Source: Bacillota bacterium (GTDB lineage Bacteria; Bacillota; Clostridia; Christensenellales; UMGS416). Taken from it: a DNA stretch of 19,882 nt. Where the stretch lies: the NCBI GenBank assembly GCA_023410875.1, contig JAEYPH010000044.1, positions 1-19,882 of the forward strand. Reading direction: 5' to 3'. Positions 1 through 7,070 of this stretch are shown piece after piece; the first letter of the stretch is position 1; each line of letters opens with the position of its first letter. The notes under the pieces are model-generated. The model ran no database searches and was not told the DNA's origin. It saw only the letters and a list, made by a program, of their open reading frames with translations. Made by a program: the position numbers and the translations under genes.

Positions 1-49
1 TCACAAGCTCCTTTCTCAGTTCCACTTTCTCTTTCACTCCCCACGGCAT
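1..49 (-). CDS. N-terminus of a probable IS481-family transposase (partial)
   Basis: Sixteen codons are visible before the left edge, reading MPWGVKEKVELRKELV. An AAAGGAG Shine-Dalgarno sequence (complement of 58-64) sits eight bases before the ATG at 49-47, which makes a real start likely. The MPW...R.E(F/L)V opening resembles IS481-type integrases, which begin with MPW and continue into a helix-turn-helix before the DDE core. With so few residues this is a family guess supported mainly by the IS481-like terminus just upstream. Whether the transposase is intact cannot be seen. Confidence 0.5.
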   Translation of the reverse strand, partial: MPWGVKEKVELRKELV

Positions 50-124
50 CCAACCATCTCCTTTGTAATGGTTTGCATGCCTCATTTTAATCGGAGAGTG
101 TTACCTATGTCCCCGGTCTATACA
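1..124 (-). mobile_element. End of an IS481-like insertion sequence, cut by the window edge
   Basis: On the minus strand the segment starts with TGTATAGACCGGGGACATAG followed by GTAACAC. As I remember them, IS481-family termini begin with TG and carry a GGGGACAtaGGTAACAC block, and this matches. About 75 bases further in, a ribosome binding site and a start codon open a reading frame (positions 49-1) whose first residues resemble IS481 transposases. The outer boundary at 124 is inferred from the TG dinucleotide, and no target duplication can be checked because the other end lies outside the window. It could instead be a solo remnant. It lies downstream of scfB and does not interrupt a visible gene. 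Confidence 0.55.
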
Positions 125-186
125 CCGGTGACGGGAGAGGGGTATGGGGAGAGGGTTCCCTGCAGTCCGCAGGCCACAAATGCGTT

Positions 187-1527
187 TCATTCCATGCCGA
201 AGGTCAGCGCAGCGGCGCACTCGATTCTCTTGCGCTCCATCTTGCACTCCATCTCATAGGGCTTGTTCAAATCCCCGTTCTTGTGCCAGGCGTTGGCCAT
301 GCACCCGCCGCCGCAATACATCGCCGCCCAGCAGTCACGGCACTTGTCCAGCTGGTTGGCCGGGCTGCGGTGGAAGGGCTCACGGCGCTCCTCGTCCAGC
401 GCGCCGGTCATCACGTTGCCCAGCAGGAAGTCCCGCTCGCCCACGAACTGGTGGCACGGGTAGATGTCGCCATCGGGTGTGATGGCCACATATTCGCTGC
501 CGGCGCCGCAGCCGCTCAAGCGCTTGTAGACGCAGGGGCCGCCGGCAAAATCCACGTTGAAGTGGAAGAAATTGACGCCGCGCCCGCCCTTGCGGCGTTG
601 CGCCAGCGCCAAAGCAAGCCGGTCGTATTCGGCGCAGATGCGCTCCAGATGCTCCTCCGCCAGCGCGAAGGGCGAGCTGTCGGCCAGCACCGCCGGCTCC
701 ACGGAGACGTTGTCAAAGCCTTGGTCGGCCAGATAGAGCACGTCCTGCGCAAAATCCAAATTGCGGTTGGTGAACGTGCCGCGGATATAATAGCTGCGGT
801 CACCGCGCAGGGCGGCGAAAGCCTTGGCGTTGTTCAGGATGATCTCATGGCTGGGCTTGCCCTGAGCCGTGGGGCGCAGCGCGTCGTGCACATGGGCGCG
901 GCCATCCAGGCTTATGACGACGTTGTGCATTTCACTGTCCAACCATTGGGCCACCTCCGAGGTGAGGCCGGTGCCGTTGGTCGTCATCGTAAAACGGATG
1001 CGCTTGTTCCAGCGGGCTTCCAGCTCGCGGCCATAGGCCACGATGTCCTGCACCACGGCGTAATTGAGCAGCGGCTCTCCGCCGAAGAAATCCACCTCCA
1101 GCACGTTGCGGCTGCCGGAGCGCTCCATCAGGAAATCCAGCGCCGCCCGGCCCACGTCGGCGCTCATCAGCGAACGCCCGCCGTGGAAACTGCCGGTGGC
1201 GGCAAAACAATAGGCGCAGCGCAGGTCGCAATCATGGGCCACGTGCAGGCACAACGCCTTGATTTCTCCGGAAATGCCCTTATCCTCGAGCTCGGGTGCG
1301 GCGGTGAAGAGCTGGCCCTGGGCGGTCAGCTCTTCGATCTCCGCCAGAAGCTCCTCGGCATCGTCCTTGTTCATGGTGGCGGCCATGGATTCCAGCGCAT
1401 CCTGCCGGCTGGCGCCACCCTGCAGCAGCCGCAGCAGCGCGTGGGCGTCGGCGTCCAGCACATGCACCGAACCGCTGAACTCGTCCAGCGCAAAGTAGCG
1501 ATCCTGAAATTGAAAGGTATGAACCAT
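187..1527 (-). CDS. scfB: Radical SAM thioether maturase of SCIFF peptide (ScfB)
   Basis: Cytoplasmic radical SAM/SPASM enzyme of 446 residues that installs thioether cross-links between cysteines and neighbouring residues of the SCIFF precursor. Residues 1-80 form the small N-terminal domain expected to bind the leader peptide. The radical SAM cluster motif CDLRCAYC places cysteines at 100, 104 and 107. A glycine-rich FFGGEPLL segment follows, as expected for SAM binding. The C-terminal SPASM region is cysteine-rich (GPCVYK, SGCGAG, YPCHQF, CRDCWAAMYCGGGC, ECKMER), matching auxiliary Fe-S clusters. The start is fixed by GGAGG four bases before the ATG. The precursor gene scfA lies 249 bases upstream on the same strand, which supports the specific assignment over other SPASM peptide maturases. 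The gap between them contains several hairpins that may set the scfA:scfB expression ratio. Confidence 0.93.
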   Translation of the reverse strand: MVHTFQFQDRYFALDEFSGSVHVLDADAHALLRLLQGGASRQDALESMAATMNKDDAEELLAEIEELTAQGQLFTAAPELEDKGISGEIKALCLHVAHDCDLRCAYCFAATGSFHGGRSLMSADVGRAALDFLMERSGSRNVLEVDFFGGEPLLNYAVVQDIVAYGRELEARWNKRIRFTMTTNGTGLTSEVAQWLDSEMHNVVISLDGRAHVHDALRPTAQGKPSHEIILNNAKAFAALRGDRSYYIRGTFTNRNLDFAQDVLYLADQGFDNVSVEPAVLADSSPFALAEEHLERICAEYDRLALALAQRRKGGRGVNFFHFNVDFAGGPCVYKRLSGCGAGSEYVAITPDGDIYPCHQFVGERDFLLGNVMTGALDEERREPFHRSPANQLDKCRDCWAAMYCGGGCMANAWHKNGDLNKPYEMECKMERKRIECAAALTFGME

Positions 1528-1666
1528 GGGTCCTCCAATGTCCTAAAAAACCGAACGTTAAAAGTACTCATAACCGACCGCCGATTTATTCGGCGGAGGA
1601 AACGGAAACCATGTACGAGACGCACACGAAAACCGCCCGCAGGCGTTTCCGCTTCTCGAAAACATC
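1528..1666 (-). other. Untranslated spacer between scfA and scfB with two small hairpins
   Basis: Besides the conserved element at 1667-1775, this spacer holds a perfect 7-base stem with a 5-base loop at 1578-1596 (CCGCCGA...TCGGCGG). A second, imperfect stem at 1628-1650 is followed on the minus strand by TTTTCG, giving it a weak terminator look. No convincing protein-coding frame is present. Such hairpins after a RiPP precursor gene commonly make the precursor transcript more abundant than the maturase transcript; that role is inferred here. Confidence 0.5.
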
Positions 1667-1775
1667 ATATGGGCATAAAAGCAAAGATATCGCCCGGCGA
1701 CGGTTATCGTCGGGCGATAAACAGTGCTTTGGTCAAGTCGTCCAGATCGCCAAGGCGCAACAGCGCCGAAGGCGA
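1667..1775 (-). repeat. Conserved two-hairpin intergenic element, copy 1 (scfA-scfB)
   Basis: Read on the minus strand, hairpin 1 (1775-1747) has an outer TCGCC/GGCGA stem around an inner GGCGC/GCGCC stem. Hairpin 2 (1718-1689) pairs ATCGCCCG with CGGGCGAT and continues inward with further pairs, then a T-rich tract follows. The same order, linker words (GCGCCTTGGCGAT, CTTGAC) and T-rich tail recur at 7071-7171, upstream of gpr. This copy begins two bases after the scfA stop codon and ends about 140 bases before scfB. It may be a partial terminator or attenuator, or a dispersed repeat. The homology is seen directly; the function is unknown. Confidence 0.6.
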
Positions 1776-1776
1776 A

Positions 1777-1914
1777 TTACTTTTTCTCGCAGGTCTGGTT
1801 GCCCACGGTGCAGCTGGTTTTGCAGGCGCTCTGGCAGCTGGCCTGGCACTGGCCGCACCCGCGCCCGGCGGTGTCCTTCAGGCAGCCCTTGGCCACGGTC
1901 TGTATATGCTTCAC
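1777..1914 (-). CDS. scfA: SCIFF RiPP precursor peptide (six cysteines in forty-five)
   Basis: A 45-codon gene with a GTG start and a strong GGAGG eight to nine bases upstream. The peptide starts MKHIQTVAKG and ends TVGNQTCEKK, with a core built on CGQCQASCQSACKTSC. This matches the SCIFF family, whose members are about 45 residues with six core cysteines. Here those six are at 20, 23, 27, 31, 35 and 42, and a seventh lies at position 11 in the leader. ScfB, encoded next downstream, forms thioether links within the core. The mature product's function is unknown in the literature I can recall. The gene has its own sigma-A-type promoter, and it sits 87 bases after the motB stop. Confidence 0.95.
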   Translation of the reverse strand: MKHIQTVAKGCLKDTAGRGCGQCQASCQSACKTSCTVGNQTCEKK

Positions 1915-1946
1915 GATCTGTTCCCTCCGATGCAGTTTTCCGAGCC

Positions 1947-1975
1947 ATTATACTGTATTTCGATGCCGGTTTCAA
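1947..1975 (-). promoter_or_regulatory. Sigma-A-type promoter of scfA
   Basis: Minus strand TTGAAA (1975-1970), 17-base spacer, TATAAT (1952-1947). This is one mismatch from full consensus with ideal spacing. The expected transcript start near 1940 gives a leader of roughly 25 bases before the scfA GTG. It indicates scfA is transcribed independently of motAB. Confidence 0.75.
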
Positions 1976-2001
1976 TATGCCTGCCGCCGGCGCCGCAATC
2001 C

Positions 2002-2790
2002 TCACTTCTCAATAAAGATGTCGATGCGCCGGTTCTTCTGGCGATGGGCATCGGTGTCGTTGGGAACGATGGGCCGATATTCGCCATTCCCGGTGGCCGT
2101 AAGCCTTTTGGGGTCCATGCCGCTGTTTTGCACAAGGAATAGAACCACATTGGTCGCCCGCTTGGTGGATAGCTCCCAGTTGGTCGGGAACAGCGCGGAT
2201 TTGATGGGTACGCTGTCCGTGTGCCCCTGCACCTCGATATCCCTGTTCAGCGTCTTGAGCATTTCGCCGGTCCGCTTGAGCACATCCCGCCCAACCTGTT
2301 TGATATCGGCGCTGCCGGAATCAAAGAGCACGATGGATTCGATGCGCAGCGTGATCGTGGTAGCCTCGTCGATGATCGTAACGTACTCTCCCAGATCGTA
2401 ATCGAGGATCAGCTGTTCCATCTCATCCACAAAGGCGTTAAAGTCCGGGCTGACTGTCGCGCTGGGCGAGGACGAAGGCGAGGCGGAGACCGCCATATTC
2501 GTGGAGCTGGGCGTTGCCACCGGGGTTCGGTCCGGCAGCCATATGTCGTTATCCGGACCCACCGGCGTCGCGATGCCAGCATCGGGCAAGCCGCTGTCCA
2601 CATCCACCATGAACTGGCTTTTGAGCGCATTGGCAATGATGACATACTTCTGCTTGTCGATGGTTGCCATGGAGAAGAGCATGATGAAAAAAGTAAGCAG
2701 CAGCGTTACCATGTCTCCATAGGTGGCCATCCATTCCGGAAGGCCCCCCTCTTCCTTTTTACCGCTCGACCCGCCCCTCTTGTTTCGCAT
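2002..2790 (-). CDS. motB: Flagellar stator protein MotB (OmpA/MotB family)
   Basis: A 262-residue stator subunit that couples ion flow to flagellar rotation and anchors the stator to peptidoglycan. The short basic, Gly/Lys-rich N-terminus leads into a single membrane helix (about 21-42) containing Asp26 in MATYGDMVTLLLTFF, the conserved ion-carrying aspartate. A low-complexity Ser/Pro/Thr segment (about 90-113) links to an OmpA-like peptidoglycan-binding domain with HTDSVPI, NWELSTKRA and NRRIDI motifs. Its ATG overlaps the motA stop by one base (TGATG), so translation is coupled. No other flagellar genes are visible here, so a stator for another motor cannot be excluded, but the ion-channel helix supports MotB over a generic OmpA protein. 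Confidence 0.9.
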   Translation of the reverse strand: MRNKRGGSSGKKEEGGLPEWMATYGDMVTLLLTFFIMLFSMATIDKQKYVIIANALKSQFMVDVDSGLPDAGIATPVGPDNDIWLPDRTPVATPSSTNMAVSASPSSSPSATVSPDFNAFVDEMEQLILDYDLGEYVTIIDEATTITLRIESIVLFDSGSADIKQVGRDVLKRTGEMLKTLNRDIEVQGHTDSVPIKSALFPTNWELSTKRATNVVLFLVQNSGMDPKRLTATGNGEYRPIVPNDTDAHRQKNRRIDIFIEK

Positions 2791-3662
2791 CAGTTCATCA
2801 CCGAACCGTTTTCCTGGTTTCTTTGGGCCAACTCCTTCGCTTCCGCTTGTTCATAAGCACGCTTATGCTCCGGCGAGAGAAACGCTTTGAGCTTGTGTTC
2901 GATGACTCTGGGATTCTCGCCGGCCTGTATGCACAGAATCCCCTCAAGGACCATTTGCTTTCTGTTGATCTCCTCTTCGCTCTTCAGGCTCAGCTTGTTG
3001 GCGACCGGAATGAAGACAAAGTTGGCCATGACGCTTCCATAGAAAGTCGTGATCAGCGCGACAGCCATGGCAGGGCCTATCTTGCTGGGATCATCCAACT
3101 TACCAAGCAGGATCACCAGGCCGATCAGCGTTCCGATCATGCCCCAAGCCGGGAAGATCGACCCCAAAAACTTGAACATGCTCTGCCCTCTTTCGTGGCG
3201 GCTTTTCAGGCTCTCCAACTCGATCTCGGCTGTGTCTCTGACGATCTCAGGATCGAAGCTGTCTACGACAAGCTCCAGAGCTTGCCGCAAAAAAGCGTCC
3301 TGGATGTTGTCCTTTTCCGCTTCCAGCGCCAGCAGGCCCTCACGCCTGGCTATGTGCGCGAGCTTGACAATCATTTTAGCCACTTCGCCCGGGGGATCTT
3401 CCTTGCCAAAAAAAGCCTTCAGTGTGACCTTCAGGATTTTAAAGATCTCCTGAAGTCGGAAGCTGATGAGCAGCGAAGCAAGGGAGCCGCCGAACACGAT
3501 GAAAATGGATGGATAATCCAGGAACCCGCCCAGCGAGCCGCTCAAGAGAATGGACACGATGATGCATACAATGCCCAAAACAAGGCCAATGACCGTTCCG
3601 ATGTCCAGAGAAAAGCCGGTTTGCTTGGGTTTCTCCTTAGGCTTCTCGTTTGATACTTCCAT
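2790..3662 (-). CDS. motA: Flagellar stator protein MotA
   Basis: A 290-residue integral membrane protein that forms the stator ion channel with MotB. Four membrane helices are apparent at about 22-42, 52-70, 170-188 and 198-222, with the large cytoplasmic loop between helices 2 and 3 containing charged residues for rotor contact. The motif SIFPAWGMIGTLIG carries the conserved proline at the start of helix 3. The start was placed at 3662 because AGAGGG lies seven bases upstream; an in-frame upstream ATG at 3752 lacks such a site and would add 30 unlikely residues. The Lys/Glu-rich N-terminus (KPKEKPKQ) is hydrophilic. The motA-motB pair is translationally coupled. Confidence 0.9.
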   Translation of the reverse strand: MEVSNEKPKEKPKQTGFSLDIGTVIGLVLGIVCIIVSILLSGSLGGFLDYPSIFIVFGGSLASLLISFRLQEIFKILKVTLKAFFGKEDPPGEVAKMIVKLAHIARREGLLALEAEKDNIQDAFLRQALELVVDSFDPEIVRDTAEIELESLKSRHERGQSMFKFLGSIFPAWGMIGTLIGLVILLGKLDDPSKIGPAMAVALITTFYGSVMANFVFIPVANKLSLKSEEEINRKQMVLEGILCIQAGENPRVIEHKLKAFLSPEHKRAYEQAEAKELAQRNQENGSVMN

Positions 3663-3769
3663 GAGCAATCCCTCTGTCGCGTACGAATTATTGACAACGC
3701 CGCATCGTTGCGGTGGGCTTTGCGAAATTACTGAGCCGACAATCATCGACACGCAACAACATATACTTT

Positions 3770-3780
3770 ATTATATCGGC
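3770..3780 (-). promoter_or_regulatory. Candidate motA promoter with sigma-D-like -10
   Basis: The minus strand has GCCGATAT (3780-3773), one base from the motility sigma factor -10 consensus GCCGATAA, overlapping a TATAAT (3775-3770). Neither has a good -35: the expected TAAA is replaced by TTAC, and no TTGACA is seen 17 bases before TATAAT. The transcript leader would be about 100 bases and contains a small CCGCA/TGCGG hairpin near 3700. Sigma-D control fits the gene but remains inference. Confidence 0.45.
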
Positions 3781-3883
3781 ATTGTTTTTCATAGCGTAAG
3801 ATTTTGTACCTAAAATGTCAAGTTGAGACTCATTATGTTTTATGGATGCAAATGTAAAGTTAAGCATTGCCGTTTCGAAAACT

Positions 3884-3891
3884 GTTATAAT
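3884..3891 (+). promoter_or_regulatory. Extended -10 promoter upstream of the ECF sigma gene
   Basis: TGTTATAAT (TG at 3883-3884, TATAAT 3886-3891) is an extended -10 element without a good -35. A transcript from here would have a leader of about 115 bases. The 3663-4015 gap is AT-rich compared with flanking genes and holds the divergent motA and sigma-gene promoters; no further gene is seen in it. Confidence 0.4.
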
Positions 3892-3965
3892 GTTAGGGAA
3901 GAGTTAAGCAAAAGCAATGCATCAGCCTGTTTACCTCATTTATCTGCAAATCATTCAAAGAACAC

Positions 3966-3995
3966 GGAACCTTTGACCCCTTTGCACGGGTATAT
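3966..3995 (+). promoter_or_regulatory. Possible ECF-type self-promoter
   Basis: GGAACC (3966-3971), then 17 bases, then GGTATA (3989-3994), just before the ribosome binding site AAAGGAG of the ECF sigma gene. GGAAC-type -35 elements are typical of ECF sigma factors, and such genes often activate themselves. The predicted leader would be very short, so this is tentative. Confidence 0.3.
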
Positions 3996-4015
3996 CAGGC
4001 AAAAGGAGTGTCGCC

Positions 4016-4558
4016 ATGACCGACCTGACACAAGCGCGAGCCCCTGCCGCCCGCTGCGCCGCAGACGTCGCAGCGCTGCGCTGGCGGCACGGAGATCAGA
4101 GCGCTGCCCGCGAGGTGTGGGAGCAGTGCGGCGGGCGCATGCTGCGGCTGGCCCGGGCCGTCGCTGGCAGCCAGGCCGCCGCGGAGGACGCCGTGCAGGA
4201 AGCCTTCCTGCGGGCGTGGCGCGCCATCGGGCATTATGACCCGCAGCGGCCCTTTGAACCGTGGCTGGCCACCATCGTCGTGCGCGAGTGCCGCCGGACG
4301 CTGGCGAGGGAGGCCCGGCGCAGGGCAGCTCTGCCGCCGCAGCAGCCCGCCGCTGCCGGCAGGGCGCTCTTTGAGGCCGTGGAGAATTTGCCGCGCAAGC
4401 TGCGGGAGGTCGTGGCACTGCACCACATGAGCGGCTACAGCGTGCAGGAATGCGCTCAGGCGCTGCAGGTGCCATTGGGCACCGTCAAGAGCCGCCTGCA
4501 CCGCGCAAGAGCGGCGCTGGCCGCCCAGGGATTCGGAGGAAACCGTCATGGACAATGA
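4016..4558 (+). CDS. ECF-family RNA polymerase sigma factor
   Basis: A 180-residue extracytoplasmic-function sigma factor that redirects RNA polymerase in response to an envelope signal. Region 2 spans about 30-100, with AAEDAVQEAFLRAWRAI in the place of the conserved core- and -10-binding helix. Region 4 spans about 122-170, with LPRKLREVVALHHMSGYS and the helix-turn-helix VPLGTVKSRLHRARAAL that reads the -35. A variable Ala/Arg/Pro-rich linker (100-118) separates them. AAAGGAG stands seven to eight bases before the ATG. The 3' end overlaps the next gene by 11 bases, the usual arrangement with an anti-sigma partner. The specific ECF group cannot be named from sequence alone. Confidence 0.9.
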   Translation: MTDLTQARAPAARCAADVAALRWRHGDQSAAREVWEQCGGRMLRLARAVAGSQAAAEDAVQEAFLRAWRAIGHYDPQRPFEPWLATIVVRECRRTLAREARRRAALPPQQPAAAGRALFEAVENLPRKLREVVALHHMSGYSVQECAQALQVPLGTVKSRLHRARAALAAQGFGGNRHGQ

Positions 4559-6011
4559 AGCAATGGACACCCAGCGCACGAAAGATCACGCCGAACTTGA
4601 GCATGCGATGCTGGCCGGCACCGACGAAGCCGCCGCCCGCCAGGAAGCCGTCTGGAGCCGCATCGCCGCCGGGCGCGCCAAACCCCACCGCTCGCCGGCC
4701 GGCCCGCTGGCGCTGGCCGCGGCCGCCGTGGCTGTGGCCGCCGTGCTGCTCTTCGGCCTGCCCGGCTGGCTGCCTCAGGTAGACATCGTGCAGCCCATGG
4801 CCTCCGGCACGGCGGCAGTTGCCGCACAGGCCGATATATCCTTAAGCGCCAACGTCCTGCTCTACGCGCCGACGATGAGCTCGGTGCAGGGCATCACGGT
4901 GACTGCCCGCGACGGCCAAGGCAACGCCGTGGAAGGCGACTGGGCCACCTCCTGGGGCGTGTTTCTGGGGCCAGTCAGCAGGCAGGGCAACCTGATCCCC
5001 TCAGACGCACCACCTGCCGCCACGCTGCAGGGCGCCGACCGGGCGCTGTGGGCCTTTCCCATGGATTCCCCGCTGGACCCGGACGGCATCCCCATGAACA
5101 TCGAGATCACATTCACCGCCGATGGCGGGCGCACAGCCACGATGGCGCTGGAGCGCGACCGGGAGCACATGGGCTTTGTGCGCGTGGTGCAGCCGCTGGA
5201 GGCGCTGAATCTGCGGGTGAACAGAGATAGCTACAATGCCGACCCCACACGCAGCGCGGTATCCACACCCATCACCGTCGAGGCCGTGGACGCCTCCGGC
5301 GCTCCTGTGAGCGGAGATTGGGCGGCGACCTTTGGCCTGCTCCATGTCGATGGCAGGAGCTTCAGCGGCGACCGAGCCAGTGGGACGAGCATGGTGCGGT
5401 GGACCTTCACCGCCGACAGCGCCGACCAAATCCCCGCGCAAGCGCAGATCACCTTCACCGCGGGCGGCCGATCCAAGACGATACAACTGGTCAAGGACCC
5501 CGACTACCTCTGGGTGCTGCGCATATCCCCCGTGGACTTGCAATATATTCCCAGAGATAAGCCCGCCGAGACCCACCCGGTGAGCACCGACCCAACGACA
5601 CCTCCGCCTCCCGAGCCCAGCGCTGAACCCACAACGACGGTCACCGCTGCGCTCAGTGCCAAGCAGACCGTGGAAGCCTACTTCCAAGCCTGGCACAACA
5701 AAGACTCGACACTTATGCGTGGTTTCGTTGTTGATAACATGAAAAATATTGACCATGAACTGGACAAGCTCAAGGATATTACCTTGCTGTCCTGCGAGGA
5801 TCAAACTGCCGATCGCAGACAGATGTTCAGCTCCGCTTGGTATGTTAACCCGGCAGATATCGCCGTCTTCCATGTGCGCTTCCGGGTGCAGTGTGCACAG
5901 CCCGACGATGTGGTCAGCGGGATGACCGATGGCGAGCATGAGATGGAGTATTATCTGGTTAAGGAGACCGCCGATGGGCCATGGATCATCGCCATGTGGG
6001 GGAATGGATAA
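4548..6011 (+). CDS. Probable membrane anti-sigma factor with Ig-like repeats and NTF2-like tail
   Basis: A 487-residue single-pass membrane protein, starting inside the ECF sigma gene and thus translationally coupled to it. Residues 1-50 are cytoplasmic and charged (HAELEHAMLAGTDEAAARQE), where a sigma-binding segment would lie; no zinc-binding HxxxCxxC motif is seen. The membrane helix is at about 52-74. Outside, two related beta-rich repeats (about 95-205 and 215-325) share patterns such as PITVEAVDASGAPVSGDWA and the corresponding ITVTARDGQGNAVEGDWA, and both end in a FTA-GGR-T/KTI strand. A Pro/Thr linker (333-365) leads to a domain opening TVEAYFQAWHNKDSTLMRGF, resembling NTF2/DUF4829-like folds. 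Base composition of that last domain is AT-richer than the rest, suggesting a separate origin. The anti-sigma role is inferred from position and topology. Confidence 0.7.
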   Translation: MDNEAMDTQRTKDHAELEHAMLAGTDEAAARQEAVWSRIAAGRAKPHRSPAGPLALAAAAVAVAAVLLFGLPGWLPQVDIVQPMASGTAAVAAQADISLSANVLLYAPTMSSVQGITVTARDGQGNAVEGDWATSWGVFLGPVSRQGNLIPSDAPPAATLQGADRALWAFPMDSPLDPDGIPMNIEITFTADGGRTATMALERDREHMGFVRVVQPLEALNLRVNRDSYNADPTRSAVSTPITVEAVDASGAPVSGDWAATFGLLHVDGRSFSGDRASGTSMVRWTFTADSADQIPAQAQITFTAGGRSKTIQLVKDPDYLWVLRISPVDLQYIPRDKPAETHPVSTDPTTPPPPEPSAEPTTTVTAALSAKQTVEAYFQAWHNKDSTLMRGFVVDNMKNIDHELDKLKDITLLSCEDQTADRRQMFSSAWYVNPADIAVFHVRFRVQCAQPDDVVSGMTDGEHEMEYYLVKETADGPWIIAMWGNG

Positions 6012-6016
6012 AAACA

Positions 6017-6060
6017 GGATGCGGCCCCTCGCGCCAACAACGGTGTGAAGGGCCGCATCC
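6017..6060. terminator. Bidirectional hairpin terminator between the anti-sigma gene and gpr
   Basis: A perfect 11-base stem, GGATGCGGCCC (6017-6027) with GGGCCGCATCC (6050-6060), and a 22-base loop, sits between two converging genes. On the minus strand it is followed by TGTTTTTATC, a good U-tract for ending gpr transcripts; the plus-strand tail ACTTTCTG is weaker. Confidence 0.8.
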
Positions 6061-6069
6061 ACTTTCTGT

Positions 6070-6990
6070 TCACGCCATGAATCTGTCTATTTCATCAATG
6101 GTCACGCCCTTGTGTATGACCAAATTCAACCCCAAGCTCAGCGTCCTCGCCACGTCGTCCACCAGCGCGTCGATCTCCTTGGGCGTCACAATCAGGTCTC
6201 CCAGGTGTTCGCTTACAACCTTCTGTATCATCTCTTCCGCCTTATCGCCTGCCAGCTGGCCGTCCATGAGCTCTATGACGTCGCGGGCGATGGTGCCCGC
6301 GTAGACGACCAGCGGCACGCCGATGGAGATGACCGGAACTCCCAGCGTGGCGCAGTTGAGCTCCATACGGCTGTTGCCCACGCCGCTTCCCGGGCAGATG
6401 CCCGTATCGCTGATCTGTATCGTGGTGCCCAGGCGGCCGGTGCTGCGGCTGGCCAGCGCGTCTATGGCGATCATCGCGGCGGGCTTGATCTTTTCCACGA
6501 CGCCCAAAATGATTTCGCCGGTCTCTATGCCGGTGATGCCCAGCACGCCGGGTGCCATGGCGCACACAGAGCGCACCCGCTCGTCCACCTGATCGGGGAT
6601 CAGCTCGATCAAGTGGCGGGTCACCATCATTTGGCTCACAACCCGAGGCCCCAGCGCGTCCGGCGTGATGTTCCAGTTGCCCAGGCCCACGACCAGCACC
6701 GTGGCCTTCTTGTCCAAGCCGGGCAGCAGCTCTTCCATCTCGCGGGCCATGCGCCGGCTCACGCGCTCGGCCAGCTCAGGGTCTCGGTTTCTCAGGTTGG
6801 CGGCCTCGATGTTGATGTAAAGACCCGGCGGCTTGCCCATGGCGCGGGAGCCTTGCTCGTCCAGCACCCGTATGCGCGTCACGACGATGTCTTCATCCTC
6901 ACTGCTGACGGTGGATTCAATGCCGGGAATGTGGCTCCCCGCCAGTTCTCTGGCTTCGGCCGCCAAGTCCGTACGGACGGCTCTCATCAT
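6070..6990 (-). CDS. gpr: Spore germination protease GPR
   Basis: An endopeptidase made in the forespore that degrades small acid-soluble spore proteins at germination. From the chosen start it has 306 residues. Characteristic segments are RTDLAAEARE near the N-terminus (the proenzyme region), VGLGNWNITPDALGP with Asp111, APGVLGITGIETGEII, AIDALASRS with Asp177, and TTIQISDTGICPGSGVGN; the two aspartates correspond to the pair proposed as catalytic in this A25 peptidase family. The start is at 6990 (or 6987) because GGAGG lies at 6995-6999. An in-frame ATG at 7029 would make that ribosome binding site encode residues Ser-Gly-Gly, so it is unlikely. The gene has its own terminator downstream and a conserved two-hairpin element in its upstream region. 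Its presence is strong evidence for a spore former. Confidence 0.95.
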   Translation of the reverse strand: MMRAVRTDLAAEARELAGSHIPGIESTVSSEDEDIVVTRIRVLDEQGSRAMGKPPGLYINIEAANLRNRDPELAERVSRRMAREMEELLPGLDKKATVLVVGLGNWNITPDALGPRVVSQMMVTRHLIELIPDQVDERVRSVCAMAPGVLGITGIETGEIILGVVEKIKPAAMIAIDALASRSTGRLGTTIQISDTGICPGSGVGNSRMELNCATLGVPVISIGVPLVVYAGTIARDVIELMDGQLAGDKAEEMIQKVVSEHLGDLIVTPKEIDALVDDVARTLSLGLNLVIHKGVTIDEIDRFMA

Positions 6991-7070
6991 AAAACCTCCG
7001 GATGAAACGGTGATAATCGGTTCTCTCATTGTTGCCGCTGCGCGTCAGAATTATGAGCGGATGAAAATGA

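Noticed and set aside
1611..2015. Plus-strand frame of 134 codons with GGAGG some distance before its ATG, rich in Arg
   Set aside because: It runs antisense through the shared two-hairpin element and through scfA, whose family match is clear. The Arg-rich stretch also occurs in the matching repeat at 7071-7171, so it is a by-product of the repeat.
283..2142. Very long plus-strand frame (619 codons) antisense to scfB
   Set aside because: It is a GC-rich shadow of scfB and the spacer behind it, with no ribosome binding site and low-complexity Ala/His/Gln composition.
3973..3996. TTGACC...TATATC as a sigma-A promoter for the ECF gene
   Set aside because: The spacing is about 12 bases, too short for a functional -35/-10 pair.
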